A DNA stretch of 6,572 bases from an uncultured Collinsella sp. (lineage in GTDB: Bacteria > Actinomycetota > Coriobacteriia > Coriobacteriales > Coriobacteriaceae), in assembly GCA_900556285.1 (NCBI GenBank), contig USOF01000067.1, positions 1 through 6,572 of the forward strand, in the 5' to 3' direction. Below, in pieces: positions 1 to 5,781 of this stretch (position 1 is the stretch's first letter; the number at the start of each line of letters is the position of its first letter). Both the position numbers and the translations under genes were made by a program. The notes under the pieces were generated by a model, which was given only the letters and a program-made list of their open reading frames with translations, was not told the origin of the DNA and made no database searches.

Positions 1-474
1 GCCACGCTCATTTTTGCGCCGATCTACTACACGCCGGCGTCCGTTCTGCTCAAGAACGCCAAGGATATGGGCTACGACATGACGCTCATGGGTACCGACG
101 GCATGGACGGCCTGCTCTCTGTGGAAGGCTTCGATACCTCTCTTGCCGAGGGCGTGCTGCTCATGACCCCGTTTTCCGCCGACGATGAGAAGAACGCCGA
201 TTTCGTCAAGGCGTATAAGGACGCCTACGGCGAGACGCCTAACCAGTTTGCCGCCGACGCCTACGATTGCGTCCACGCCATCGTCGAGGCCATCGACAAG
301 GCAGACATCGACATTACGGCCGACGGTGCCGACATTGCCGGCGACCTTGCCAAGGCCATGCGCAAGATCAAGATCGAGGGCCTGACGGGCGAGTTGACGT
401 GGAACGACGAGGGTCAGGTCGAGAAGCCCGCTACAGCCTATGTGATCCAGGACGGCAAGTACATCGCCGCCTAA
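1..474 (+). CDS. livJ: Branched-chain amino-acid type ABC transporter substrate-binding protein, C-terminal part (5' end outside window)
   Basis: This is the last 157 codons of a Liv-type extracytoplasmic receptor. It is open from base 1 in frame 1 and ends at TAA 472-474. The first in-window ATG (position 67) is internal: the residues before it (ATLIFAPIYYTPASVLLKNA) match the middle of the complete receptor at 746-1933. By hand count the two align without gaps over all 157 residues, with about 115 identical (about 73%). The fragment covers the second lobe of the Venus-flytrap fold, including the GxDGMDG turn, the MTPFSADD strand and the FAADAYD helix. Known for the family: such receptors bind leucine, isoleucine or valine (some bind other amino acids, amides or urea) and deliver them to LivHM. 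The ligand cannot be read from the sequence. The symbol denotes family only. The signal peptide and promoter lie outside the window. Confidence 0.93.
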   Translation, partial: ATLIFAPIYYTPASVLLKNAKDMGYDMTLMGTDGMDGLLSVEGFDTSLAEGVLLMTPFSADDEKNADFVKAYKDAYGETPNQFAADAYDCVHAIVEAIDKADIDITADGADIAGDLAKAMRKIKIEGLTGELTWNDEGQVEKPATAYVIQDGKYIAA

Positions 475-490
475 GTGCATATACAACGAG

Positions 491-510
491 AACGGTGGGG
501 CCGTTTAATT
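491..510 (+). terminator. Weak terminator-like hairpin after the first receptor gene
   Basis: AACGG (491-495) pairs with CCGTT (501-505) around the loop TGGGG, followed by TTAATT. It lies 17 bases after the stop codon of the first receptor. The stem is only 5 bp and the T-run is interrupted, so it would be a leaky terminator at best. It could equally be chance. It is much weaker than the terminator at 5618-5655. Confidence 0.25.
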
Positions 511-540
511 CAGGGCAGGGACGCCTGTAACAGAATGGAA

Positions 541-660
541 ACATTACTTTTACCTAATAAAGTGGCAATACTGCATAAAGTAATAGAAATACGCAGAATT
601 ATGGATAAATGAACAAATCCAAAGAAAAGTTGAAATAATCGCCACTTTCCTTAACTAAAG
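541..660 (+). promoter_or_regulatory. AT-rich island between the receptor genes, probable promoter/operator region
   Basis: By hand count 35 of these 120 bases are G or C (29%), against GC-rich coding sequence on both sides. The island carries two 8-base perfect inverted repeats: ATTACTTT (543-550) with AAAGTAAT (577-584), and AAAGTGGC (559-566) with GCCACTTT (641-648). A possible -35 TTGAAA lies at 630-635. The candidate -10 elements are poor (TTAACT 651-656 with a 15-base spacer; TACTAT 665-670 without a well-placed -35), so no promoter can be fixed. The position, upstream of a receptor gene heading a transporter operon, fits a separate promoter for the second receptor plus livHMGF. The regulator is unknown. 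Confidence 0.45.
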
Positions 661-703
661 CGTCTACTATTTTGCGAACGCTGAACACGGCGAAGGATGG
701 CCT

Positions 704-724
704 GTCGGGTAACCGAAACCCGAC
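704..724 (+). promoter_or_regulatory. Hairpin in the presumed leader just ahead of the second receptor's RBS
   Basis: GTCGGGT (704-710) and ACCCGAC (718-724) form a perfect 7-bp stem with loop AACCGAA. The stem ends 8 bases before the AGAGGAGA ribosome binding site. No T-run follows, so it is not an intrinsic terminator. If transcribed, it could protect the mRNA 5' end or keep the ribosome site accessible. That role is inferred. Confidence 0.4.
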
Positions 725-732
725 GAGATTTG

Positions 733-740
733 AGAGGAGA
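733..740 (+). promoter_or_regulatory. Ribosome binding site of the second receptor
   Basis: AGAGGAGA lies 5 bases before the ATG at 746. It favours that start over the in-frame ATG at 782 (the Met before NRRSVIA), which has no purine-rich tract at a usable distance. Confidence 0.7.
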
Positions 741-745
741 GCCGC

Positions 746-1933
746 ATGTCGAGCCTCACCGGTAAGTCATTGAACCCTGTTATGAATCGCAGGAGCGTTA
801 TCGCGAGCGCAGCAGGTCTGGGGGCGATGTCCATTCTAGCTGGCTGCTCCTCCAACGGCGGCGACAGTGGTTCCGCTTCGGGCGACGCTTCGTTTAAGAT
901 CGGCACCATCGGCCCGCTGACCGGCGCCAACGCGTCCTACGGCAAGTCCGTTACCCAGGCTGTCGAGCTTGGCTGCAAGGATTTCTCGACCAAGGAGCTG
1001 CCGCTTGTCAGCAAGGCCGAGGACGACCAGGCTGACGGCGAGAAGGCCGTCAACGCCTTCAACACCCTGCTCGACTGGGGCATGCAGGCCCTCGTCGGCC
1101 CGACCACCACGGGTGCGTCGGTTGCCGTTGCCGCAGAGTGTGGTAACGACCCCGAGACGTTCATGATCACCCCGTCCGCGTCCTCCGAGGACGTTACCAA
1201 GGGCAAGGATTGCGTCTTCCAGGTTTGCTTCACCGACCCCAACCAGGGTGTCAACGCTGCCAAGTTCCTGGCGCAGAAGTATGCGAACGAGAAGTTCGTG
1301 CTGTTCTATAACTCCGGCGACGCCTATTCTTCGGGCATCGCAGATTCCTTTAAGGCCCAGGCCGCTAAGTCTAAGCTTGAGATTGTCGACGAGGAGACCT
1401 TCAAGGACGACTCTGCTACGAGTTTTACCAACCAGCTGACCAAGGCAAAGCAGGCCGGCGCCACCATGATTTTTGCACCGATCTACTACACGCCCGCATC
1501 CGTCCTGCTCAAGAACGCCAAGGACATGGGCTACGACGTCAAGATGATGGGCTGCGACGGTATGGACGGTATCCTGGGCGTGGAAGGTTTCGACACCTCT
1601 CTGGCCGAGGGTCTGCTGCTCATGACCCCATTCTCCGCCGATGACGAGAAGAATGCCGACTTCGTCAACGCCTACAAGGATAAGTATGGCGAGACTCCGG
1701 ACCAGTTTGCCGCCGACGCCTACGACGGCGTGCATGCGGTGGTCGAGGCCCTCAAGGAAGCCGGCCTGGGTGCCGACGCCGACCCGACCGAGGTTGCCGA
1801 GAAGCTTCCCGAGGCTATGCGCAACATTACCGTTGACGGTCTGACCGGCAAGCTCTCCTGGAACGACAAGGGCCAGGTCCAGAAGGACCCGACGGCGTAC
1901 GTCATTACCGACGGCAAGTACGTACAGGCCTAA
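746..1933 (+). CDS. livJ: Branched-chain amino-acid type ABC transporter substrate-binding lipoprotein (complete)
   Basis: A 395-residue receptor of the Liv/HAAT family (periplasmic-binding-protein type 1 fold), expected to be tethered to the outer face of the membrane and to hand ligand to LivHM. Residues 13-34 form a lipoprotein signal: twin arginines R15-R16 (NRRSVIA), a hydrophobic stretch, then lipobox LAGC with the lipidated cysteine at 34. A Ser/Gly-rich linker follows (35-48). The mature domain begins with FKIGTIGPLTGANASYGK (50-67) and carries the family motifs VGPTTTGASVAVA (117-129), TPSAS (142-146) and MMGCDGMDG (267-275). The C-terminal 157 residues are about 73% identical to the fragment at 1-474, so the two genes are paralogues. 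It sits 139 bases before livH in the place E. coli livK occupies. The twin arginines suggest Tat export, but the motif is incomplete (no FLK). Ligand specificity is not established; the symbol denotes family only. Confidence 0.95.
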   Translation: MSSLTGKSLNPVMNRRSVIASAAGLGAMSILAGCSSNGGDSGSASGDASFKIGTIGPLTGANASYGKSVTQAVELGCKDFSTKELPLVSKAEDDQADGEKAVNAFNTLLDWGMQALVGPTTTGASVAVAAECGNDPETFMITPSASSEDVTKGKDCVFQVCFTDPNQGVNAAKFLAQKYANEKFVLFYNSGDAYSSGIADSFKAQAAKSKLEIVDEETFKDDSATSFTNQLTKAKQAGATMIFAPIYYTPASVLLKNAKDMGYDVKMMGCDGMDGILGVEGFDTSLAEGLLLMTPFSADDEKNADFVNAYKDKYGETPDQFAADAYDGVHAVVEALKEAGLGADADPTEVAEKLPEAMRNITVDGLTGKLSWNDKGQVQKDPTAYVITDGKYVQA

Positions 1934-1964
1934 TTGGCCGCCTTACATAGAGCGGTTTTGATCC

Positions 1965-1996
1965 CAAGCAGGGGAGGTTTTGGCCTTCCCTGCTTG
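1965..1996 (+). promoter_or_regulatory. Strong 13-bp intercistronic hairpin between receptor and livH
   Basis: Bases 1965-1977 pair with 1984-1996 through 13 bp, with one G-T wobble (1974/1987) and the 6-base loop TTTTGG. The core is GCAGGG/CCCTGC. It starts 31 bases after the receptor stop. The sequence after it (CTTGGTATC) has no T-run, so it is not a standard intrinsic terminator. Such stems between a binding-protein gene and its permease genes are known (for example malE-malF) to stabilise the upstream message and give more receptor than translocator. That role is inferred here. Confidence 0.65.
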
Positions 1997-2006
1997 CTTG
2001 GTATCT

Positions 2007-2030
2007 AGGGACGATGTAACGTCCCTGTTT
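2007..2030 (+). promoter_or_regulatory. Second intercistronic hairpin, possible attenuator
   Basis: AGGGACG (2007-2013) pairs perfectly with CGTCCCT (2020-2026) around loop ATGTAA, followed by GTTTCATAC. The short GTTT tail makes it at most a weak terminator. It lies 10 bases after the stronger hairpin at 1965-1996 and 29 bases before the livH ribosome site. It may lower read-through into livHMGF. Confidence 0.45.
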
Positions 2031-2055
2031 CATACATTAACTGGAAACCTATTCG

Positions 2056-2063
2056 AAAGGGGG
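2056..2063 (+). promoter_or_regulatory. Ribosome binding site of livH
   Basis: AAAGGGGG ends 9 bases before the ATG at 2073, which sets the start there. The in-frame ATG at 2064 abuts this tract and would leave no spacing. An in-frame TTG at 1980 lies inside the loop of the hairpin at 1965-1996 and has no plausible site. Confidence 0.65.
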
Positions 2064-2072
2064 ATGTGGAAC

Positions 2073-2954
2073 ATGACGGTCTTTATCCAATACCTGGTCA
2101 ACGGCCTGTCCATGGGCAGCGTCTACGCCATCATCGCGTTGGGCTACACCATGGTCTACGGTATCGCCAAGATGCTGAACTTCGCTCACGGCGATGTCAT
2201 CATGGTCGGTGCCTATGTCTCGTTCTGCGCCACGTCGTATCTCGGCCTCCCGGGCTGGGTATCTGTAATTCTTTCTTGTGTGGTCTGCACGGTTCTCGGC
2301 GTTCTCATCGAGGGTCTGGCCTATAAGCCGCTGCGCCAAGCAGGCCCGCTGGCCGTTCTGATCACGGCTATCGGCGTGTCTTACTTCCTGCAGAACGCCG
2401 CGCAGCTTCTGTGGGGCGCCACGCCCAAGAACTTCACTTCGCTCGTCACCTTCCAGGTGCCGGAGTTCTTGGCCAAGTTCAACGTAAGCGCCGTCTCGCT
2501 CGTCACCATCGTCGCCTGCCTGGTTATCATGGCCGGCCTGATGTTCTTTACAGGTAAGACCAAGATGGGCAAGGCCATGCGCGCCGTGTCCGAGGACAAG
2601 GCCGCCGCTCAGCTCATGGGCATCAACGTCAACCGCACCATCTCGATGACGTTTGCCATCGGCTCGGCGCTTGCCGCCATCGCCGGCGTGCTCCTGTGCT
2701 CCTACTCGCCGGTGCTGCAGCCCACGACGGGTGCCATGCCTGGCATCAAGGCCTTCGACGCCGCCGTCTTCGGCGGCATCGGCTCCATCCCCGGTGCCTT
2801 TGTCGGTGGCATTCTCATCGGCATCATCGAGGCGATGGCGCAGGCTTACATTTCCACGAGCCTTGCCAACTCCATCGTCTTTGGTGTTTTGATCATCGTC
2901 CTGCTCGTCAAGCCTGCCGGCCTCTTGGGCAAGTACGTCCCCGAGAAGGTGTAG
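2073..2954 (+). CDS. livH: Branched-chain amino-acid ABC transporter permease LivH
   Basis: A 293-residue integral membrane protein, close to the roughly 300 of the LivH family. It forms half of the translocation channel with LivM. The N-terminus VNGLSMGSVYAIIALG leads straight into the first membrane segment. The family stretch GYTMVYGIAKMLNFAHGD (24-41) follows. The cytoplasmic coupling loop that contacts the ATPases is GKAMRAVSEDKAAAQLMGI (166-184), the EAA-like motif of this class. AVFGGIGSIPGAFVGG (231-246) is another conserved segment, and several further hydrophobic stretches run to KPAGLLGKYVPEKV at the end. The stop TAG (2952-2954) abuts the GTG of livM, so the two are probably translationally coupled. 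The start at 2073 is chosen from the well-spaced AAAGGGGG tract and homology to LivH N-termini. A longer reading from a TTG at 1980 is unlikely. Confidence 0.95.
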   Translation: MTVFIQYLVNGLSMGSVYAIIALGYTMVYGIAKMLNFAHGDVIMVGAYVSFCATSYLGLPGWVSVILSCVVCTVLGVLIEGLAYKPLRQAGPLAVLITAIGVSYFLQNAAQLLWGATPKNFTSLVTFQVPEFLAKFNVSAVSLVTIVACLVIMAGLMFFTGKTKMGKAMRAVSEDKAAAQLMGINVNRTISMTFAIGSALAAIAGVLLCSYSPVLQPTTGAMPGIKAFDAAVFGGIGSIPGAFVGGILIGIIEAMAQAYISTSLANSIVFGVLIIVLLVKPAGLLGKYVPEKV

Positions 2955-4043
2955 GTGAGCGTTATGAAGTTTCTTAAAGACAAGCAGACGCGTCACGACT
3001 TTGTCACGTACGCCATGTGCATCGTGGCCTTCGCCATCGTGTTCTTTATGCAGTCTAACCACATGATTCCGCGCATGATCGCCGGTCAGCTGGTTCCCAT
3101 CACGGCCTATATCGTCATGGCCATTTCCCTCAACCTCGTCGTCGGCATCGCGGGCGACTTGTCGCTGGGCCACGCGGGCTTTATGAGCGTCGGTGCCTAC
3201 ACGGGCATCGTCACCGCCGTCGCGCTGGAGAGCGCCGTTCCGTCCGATCCGATGCGTCTGATCATCAGCATTGTGGTCGGCGCTATCGCCGCTGCCATCT
3301 TGGGCTTCTTGATTGGTATCCCGGTCCTGCGCCTGAGCGGCGACTATCTGGCCATCGTGACCCTGGCTTTTGGCGAGATCATCAAAGAGATCGTCACCTG
3401 CCTCATTGTGGGCGTCGACTCCCGCGGCCTGCACGTGATTTTTAACATCACGGGCAACTCTACGATCGACGACCTGCACCTGCTCGAGGACGGCACCGCC
3501 ATCATCAAGGGCGCCCAGGGCGCCTCGGGCGTGTCGACGTACTCGACCTTCCTCGCCGGTGCCATCCTGGTCATGGTCACACTCGTGATCGTGCTCAACC
3601 TGGTCCGCAGCCGTACCGGCCGTGCCATTATGGCCGTGCGCGATAACAAGATTGCAGCCGAGTCCGTAGGCATCTCCGTCACGGAGTACCGCATGATCGC
3701 CTTCGTGGTTTCCGCTGCCCTCGCCGGTGCTGCCGGAGCTCTCTTCGGCGGTAACTTCTCGCAGCTCTCCGCCACCAAGTTCGACTTCAACACGTCGATC
3801 CTCATTCTGGTGTTCGTGGTCCTGGGCGGCCTGGGCAACATGCGCGGTTCCGTCATCGCGGCGGCGTTGCTCACGGTGCTTCCCGAGCTGCTCCGTCAGT
3901 TCTCTGACTACCGCATGCTCATCTACGCCATCGTGTTGATCCTGGTCATGATCTTTACCAACAACCCGCAGCTCAAGGCGTTCTTCGGTCGCGTCAAGGA
4001 CCGCTTTGCTTCCAAGAAGGAGGTGGCAGCCGATGCCCAGTAA
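2955..4043 (+). CDS. livM: Branched-chain amino-acid ABC transporter permease LivM
   Basis: A 362-residue membrane protein and partner of LivH in the channel. A basic N-terminus (KFLKDKQTRHD) precedes the first membrane helix. Family signatures: VVGIAGDLSLGHAGFMSVGAYTG (62-84), RLSGDYLAIVTLAFGEI (126-142), the coupling loop TGRAIMAVRDNKIAAESVGI (221-240), and VVLGGLGNMRGSVIAA (288-303). Between 155 and 195 is a mainly hydrophilic stretch (NSTIDDLHLLEDGTAIIKG) where many LivM proteins have a shorter TGG-type loop, probably an extracytoplasmic loop. The C-terminus is basic and cytoplasmic. The start is ambiguous: GTG at 2955 has GAGAAGG 5 bases upstream and touches the livH stop, while ATG at 2964 has AGGTGAG close ahead of it. 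The protein would be 362 or 359 residues. Its 3' end overlaps livG by 11 bases. Confidence 0.95.
   Translation: MSVMKFLKDKQTRHDFVTYAMCIVAFAIVFFMQSNHMIPRMIAGQLVPITAYIVMAISLNLVVGIAGDLSLGHAGFMSVGAYTGIVTAVALESAVPSDPMRLIISIVVGAIAAAILGFLIGIPVLRLSGDYLAIVTLAFGEIIKEIVTCLIVGVDSRGLHVIFNITGNSTIDDLHLLEDGTAIIKGAQGASGVSTYSTFLAGAILVMVTLVIVLNLVRSRTGRAIMAVRDNKIAAESVGISVTEYRMIAFVVSAALAGAAGALFGGNFSQLSATKFDFNTSILILVFVVLGGLGNMRGSVIAAALLTVLPELLRQFSDYRMLIYAIVLILVMIFTNNPQLKAFFGRVKDRFASKKEVAADAQ
4017..4024 (+). promoter_or_regulatory. Consensus ribosome binding site of livG, inside livM
   Basis: AAGGAGGT, a full match to the anti-Shine-Dalgarno consensus, ends 8 bases before ATG 4033 and lies within the last codons of livM. 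It decides the livG start at 4033 over an in-frame TTG at 4006. It supports efficient re-initiation at the overlapping gene. Confidence 0.85.
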
Positions 4044-4893
4044 GTTTGAGTTCAACAAGGGCAAGATGGTCCCGTATCCTTCTGGCGCCATCGTTCCCGA
4101 CCGCGACTTGGGCCAGCGCCCGGCGCTCGAGTGCATCCACCTGGGCATTGAATTCGGCGGCCTTAAGGCGGTAGACGACTTTAGCCTAACCATCGGCAAG
4201 ACCGAGATCGCGGGTCTTATCGGCCCTAACGGCGCCGGCAAGACCACGGTCTTCAATCTACTCACCAAGGTGTATGCGCCCACGCGCGGCACCATTCTGC
4301 TCAATGGCAACGACACCAGCGGCAAGACCGTCTACCAAGTCAACCGCATGGGCATCGCCCGCACGTTCCAGAACATCCGCCTGTTCAACACCATGACGGT
4401 GGAGGACAACGTTAAGGTCGGCCTGCACAACCAGGAGCGCTACTCCGGTTTTGAGGGCGTGCTGCGCCTGCCGACGTATTGGAAGCACGAGAAGGCCGCC
4501 CACGAGCGCGCCATGGAGCTGCTGTCCATTTTTGACATGGAGCACCTGGCAAATGAACAGGCCGGCTCGCTTCCTTACGGCGCTCAGCGTCGTCTGGAAA
4601 TCGTCCGCGCGCTTGCCACCAACCCCAAGCTGCTGCTGCTCGACGAGCCTGCCGCCGGCATGAACCCGTCCGAGACCGCAGAGCTCATGGCGAACATCGT
4701 CAAGATCCGCGACACCTTCGGCATCGCCATCATGCTTATCGAGCATGATATGTCGCTCGTCATGAACATCTGCGAGGGCATCTGCGTGCTTAACTTTGGT
4801 AAGGTTATCGCCAAGGGCACGGCTGAGGAAATCCAGAATAACGATGCCGTTATCGAGGCGTATCTGGGTAAGCAGGATAAGGGGGAGAACTAA
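4033..4893 (+). CDS. livG: Branched-chain amino-acid ABC transporter ATP-binding protein LivG
   Basis: A 286-residue cytoplasmic ATPase that pairs with LivF to power LivHM. Motifs in order: Walker A GPNGAGKT (64-71), Q-loop TFQNIRLF with Q113, a LivG-type signature LPYGAQRRLEI (180-190) in place of LSGGQ, Walker B LLLLDEP (200-206) with catalytic E205, and H-switch H238 in LIEHDM. The long insertion between the Q-loop and signature (about 130-160, LRLPTYWKHEK) is usual for LivG. Unusual is an N-terminal extension: about 31 residues (MPSKFEFNKGKMVPYPSGAI onward) come before the ABC domain begins at LECIHLGIEFGGLKAV, whereas E. coli LivG has only a few residues there. The gene overlaps livM by 11 bases and its stop directly precedes livF. 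The start is well supported by the consensus ribosome site. Confidence 0.96.
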   Translation: MPSKFEFNKGKMVPYPSGAIVPDRDLGQRPALECIHLGIEFGGLKAVDDFSLTIGKTEIAGLIGPNGAGKTTVFNLLTKVYAPTRGTILLNGNDTSGKTVYQVNRMGIARTFQNIRLFNTMTVEDNVKVGLHNQERYSGFEGVLRLPTYWKHEKAAHERAMELLSIFDMEHLANEQAGSLPYGAQRRLEIVRALATNPKLLLLDEPAAGMNPSETAELMANIVKIRDTFGIAIMLIEHDMSLVMNICEGICVLNFGKVIAKGTAEEIQNNDAVIEAYLGKQDKGEN

Positions 4894-5607
4894 ATGGCAG
4901 AGCCGATGCTTTCCGTCTACAACATCAACGTCTGGTACGGCGCCATCCACGCCATCAAGGACATCTCCTTTAACGTTAACGAGGGCGAGATCGTGGCCTT
5001 GATTGGTGCCAACGGTGCCGGCAAGTCCACAACGCTCAAGACCGTCTCGGGCCTGCTGCGCTCCAAGACCGGCTCCATCAAGTTTATGGGCGAGGACATT
5101 ACCCATACGCCCGCTGATAAGCTGGTTGGTAAGGGCCTGGCTCAGGTTCCCGAGGGTCGTCGCGCCTTTTTGCAGATGACGGTCGAGGAGAACCTGGAGA
5201 TGGGTGCCTATACACAGCCCAAGTCCACGGTGGCTCCGGGCCTGGAGCGCGTCTACGAGCAGTTCCCGCGCCTGAAGGAACGTCGTCGCCAGGTCGCCGG
5301 TACCCTTTCGGGCGGCGAGCAGCAGATGCTCGTTATGGGTCGCGCTCTTATGAGTAACCCTAAGCTGCTCATGCTTGATGAGCCCTCTATGGGCTTGGCA
5401 CCGATTCTGATTGAGCAGATCTTCCAGATCGTCGAGGATCTGCATAAGGCCGGAACCACGGTGCTCCTGGTCGAGCAAAACGCGCAGATGGCGCTTTCCA
5501 TCGCCACGCGCGGCTACGTGCTCGAGACCGGCAAGATCACCATGACCGGTACCGGCCAAGAGCTCCTGCACGACGATAACGTCCGCAAAGCCTACCTCGG
5601 AGGCTAA
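4894..5607 (+). CDS. livF: Branched-chain amino-acid ABC transporter ATP-binding protein LivF
   Basis: A 237-residue ATPase, the same length as E. coli LivF, forming the second nucleotide-binding subunit with LivG. It shows Walker A GANGAGKST (38-46), Q-loop Q84 in AQVPEGRRAF, a canonical signature LSGGEQQ (138-144), Walker B LLMLDEP (158-164) with E163, and D-loop SMGLAP (165-170). The usual switch histidine is replaced by glutamine Q195 in LLVEQNA, which is normal for LivF and not a defect. The ATG at 4894 follows the livG TAA with no gap, and GGGGGAG in the end of livG serves as ribosome site. It is the last gene of the transporter operon, with the terminator starting 10 bases after its stop. 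Confidence 0.97.
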   Translation: MAEPMLSVYNINVWYGAIHAIKDISFNVNEGEIVALIGANGAGKSTTLKTVSGLLRSKTGSIKFMGEDITHTPADKLVGKGLAQVPEGRRAFLQMTVEENLEMGAYTQPKSTVAPGLERVYEQFPRLKERRRQVAGTLSGGEQQMLVMGRALMSNPKLLMLDEPSMGLAPILIEQIFQIVEDLHKAGTTVLLVEQNAQMALSIATRGYVLETGKITMTGTGQELLHDDNVRKAYLGG

Positions 5608-5617
5608 CCCACCTAAC

Positions 5618-5655
5618 AAAAGGGGCGCTGACTATCTCAGTCAGCGCCCCTTTTT
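5618..5655 (+). terminator. Strong intrinsic terminator of the liv operon
   Basis: A perfect 16-bp stem (5618-5633 with 5639-5654) has core GGGGCGCTGACT/AGTCAGCGCCCC, a 5-base loop ATCTC and TTTTT at 5651-5655. The A-run on the left arm makes it terminator-like on the minus strand as well. It starts 10 bases after the livF stop and clearly ends the operon. Confidence 0.95.
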
Positions 5656-5656
5656 A

Positions 5657-5721
5657 GTTGCGGTGAAATAGGGACTGAATACGGGCTCCAGAGGCCAAAA
5701 GAGTCCCTATTCCACCGCAAC
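5657..5721. repeat. 65-base imperfect inverted repeat after the terminator, possible dispersed intergenic or MITE-like element
   Basis: Two 20-base arms (5657-5676 and 5702-5721) are inverted complements at 19 of 20 positions; the only mismatch is A5666 against C5712. They enclose a 25-base loop (5677-5701). Outer ends are GTTGCGGTG / CACCGCAAC and inner ends ATAGGGACT / AGTCCCTAT. No T-run follows and a strong terminator is already present one base upstream, so a terminator role would be redundant. The arms look like a dispersed intergenic repeat; similar arms seem familiar to me from Collinsella intergenic DNA, but this was not verified. No transposase or clear target duplication is visible. 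Confidence 0.7.
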
Positions 5722-5769
5722 TTCATGGGGATGTGTGACAATGCCCGTCGGAAAACATCTGCTGTCTTT

Positions 5770-5774
5770 GGGGG
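5770..5774 (+). promoter_or_regulatory. Ribosome binding site deciding the CutC start
   Basis: GGGGG, 7 bases before ATG 5782, is the only purine-rich tract suitably placed. The upstream in-frame ATGs at 5725 and 5731 directly follow the inverted repeat and lack a ribosome site. The 19 extra residues they would add have no counterpart in CutC. Confidence 0.6.
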
Positions 5775-5781
5775 TCTATCT

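Noticed and set aside
475..745. T-box or other amino-acid-sensing riboswitch before the second receptor
   Set aside because: GGTGGGGCCG at 494-503 loosely recalls a T-box core, but the conserved GGTGGNACCGCG element and a following terminator stem are absent, and the spacer is too AT-rich and short for a typical T-box.
836..1735. A 299-codon minus-strand open frame opposite the second receptor
   Set aside because: This is a codon-bias shadow (Val, Leu, Gly, Arg-rich) with no domain resemblance, opposite a gene with a clear lipoprotein signal and family motifs.
1980..2072. Longer livH reading from TTG 1980
   Set aside because: It would start within the loop of a strong hairpin, has no ribosome site, and adds 31 residues unlike LivH. 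ATG 2073 has AAAGGGGG at good spacing.
2049..4325. A 758-codon open frame on the minus strand across livH, livM and the start of livG
   Set aside because: It mirrors the GC-biased codons of the sense genes, is rich in His, Asp, Gly, Glu and Arg with no recognisable domain, and overlaps three well-supported family members.
5500..5522. Loss of the switch histidine in LivF as a sign of a defective ATPase
   Set aside because: Gln in VEQNA is the usual residue in LivF proteins, and all other motifs are intact.
4258..5619. A 453-codon minus-strand open frame opposite livG and livF
   Set aside because: It is antisense to two complete ATPases with all catalytic motifs, its composition is typical of a codon shadow, and it has no ribosome site.
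5657..5721. CRISPR repeat or tRNA gene in the inverted-repeat region
   Set aside because: There is a single unit with no spacers, no cloverleaf and no CCA end. It is a simple two-arm inverted repeat.
5725..5781. N-terminal extension of CutC from ATG 5725
   Set aside because: There is no ribosome site, it begins right after the inverted repeat, and the added residues have no counterpart in CutC. ATG 5782 fits both homology and ribosome site.
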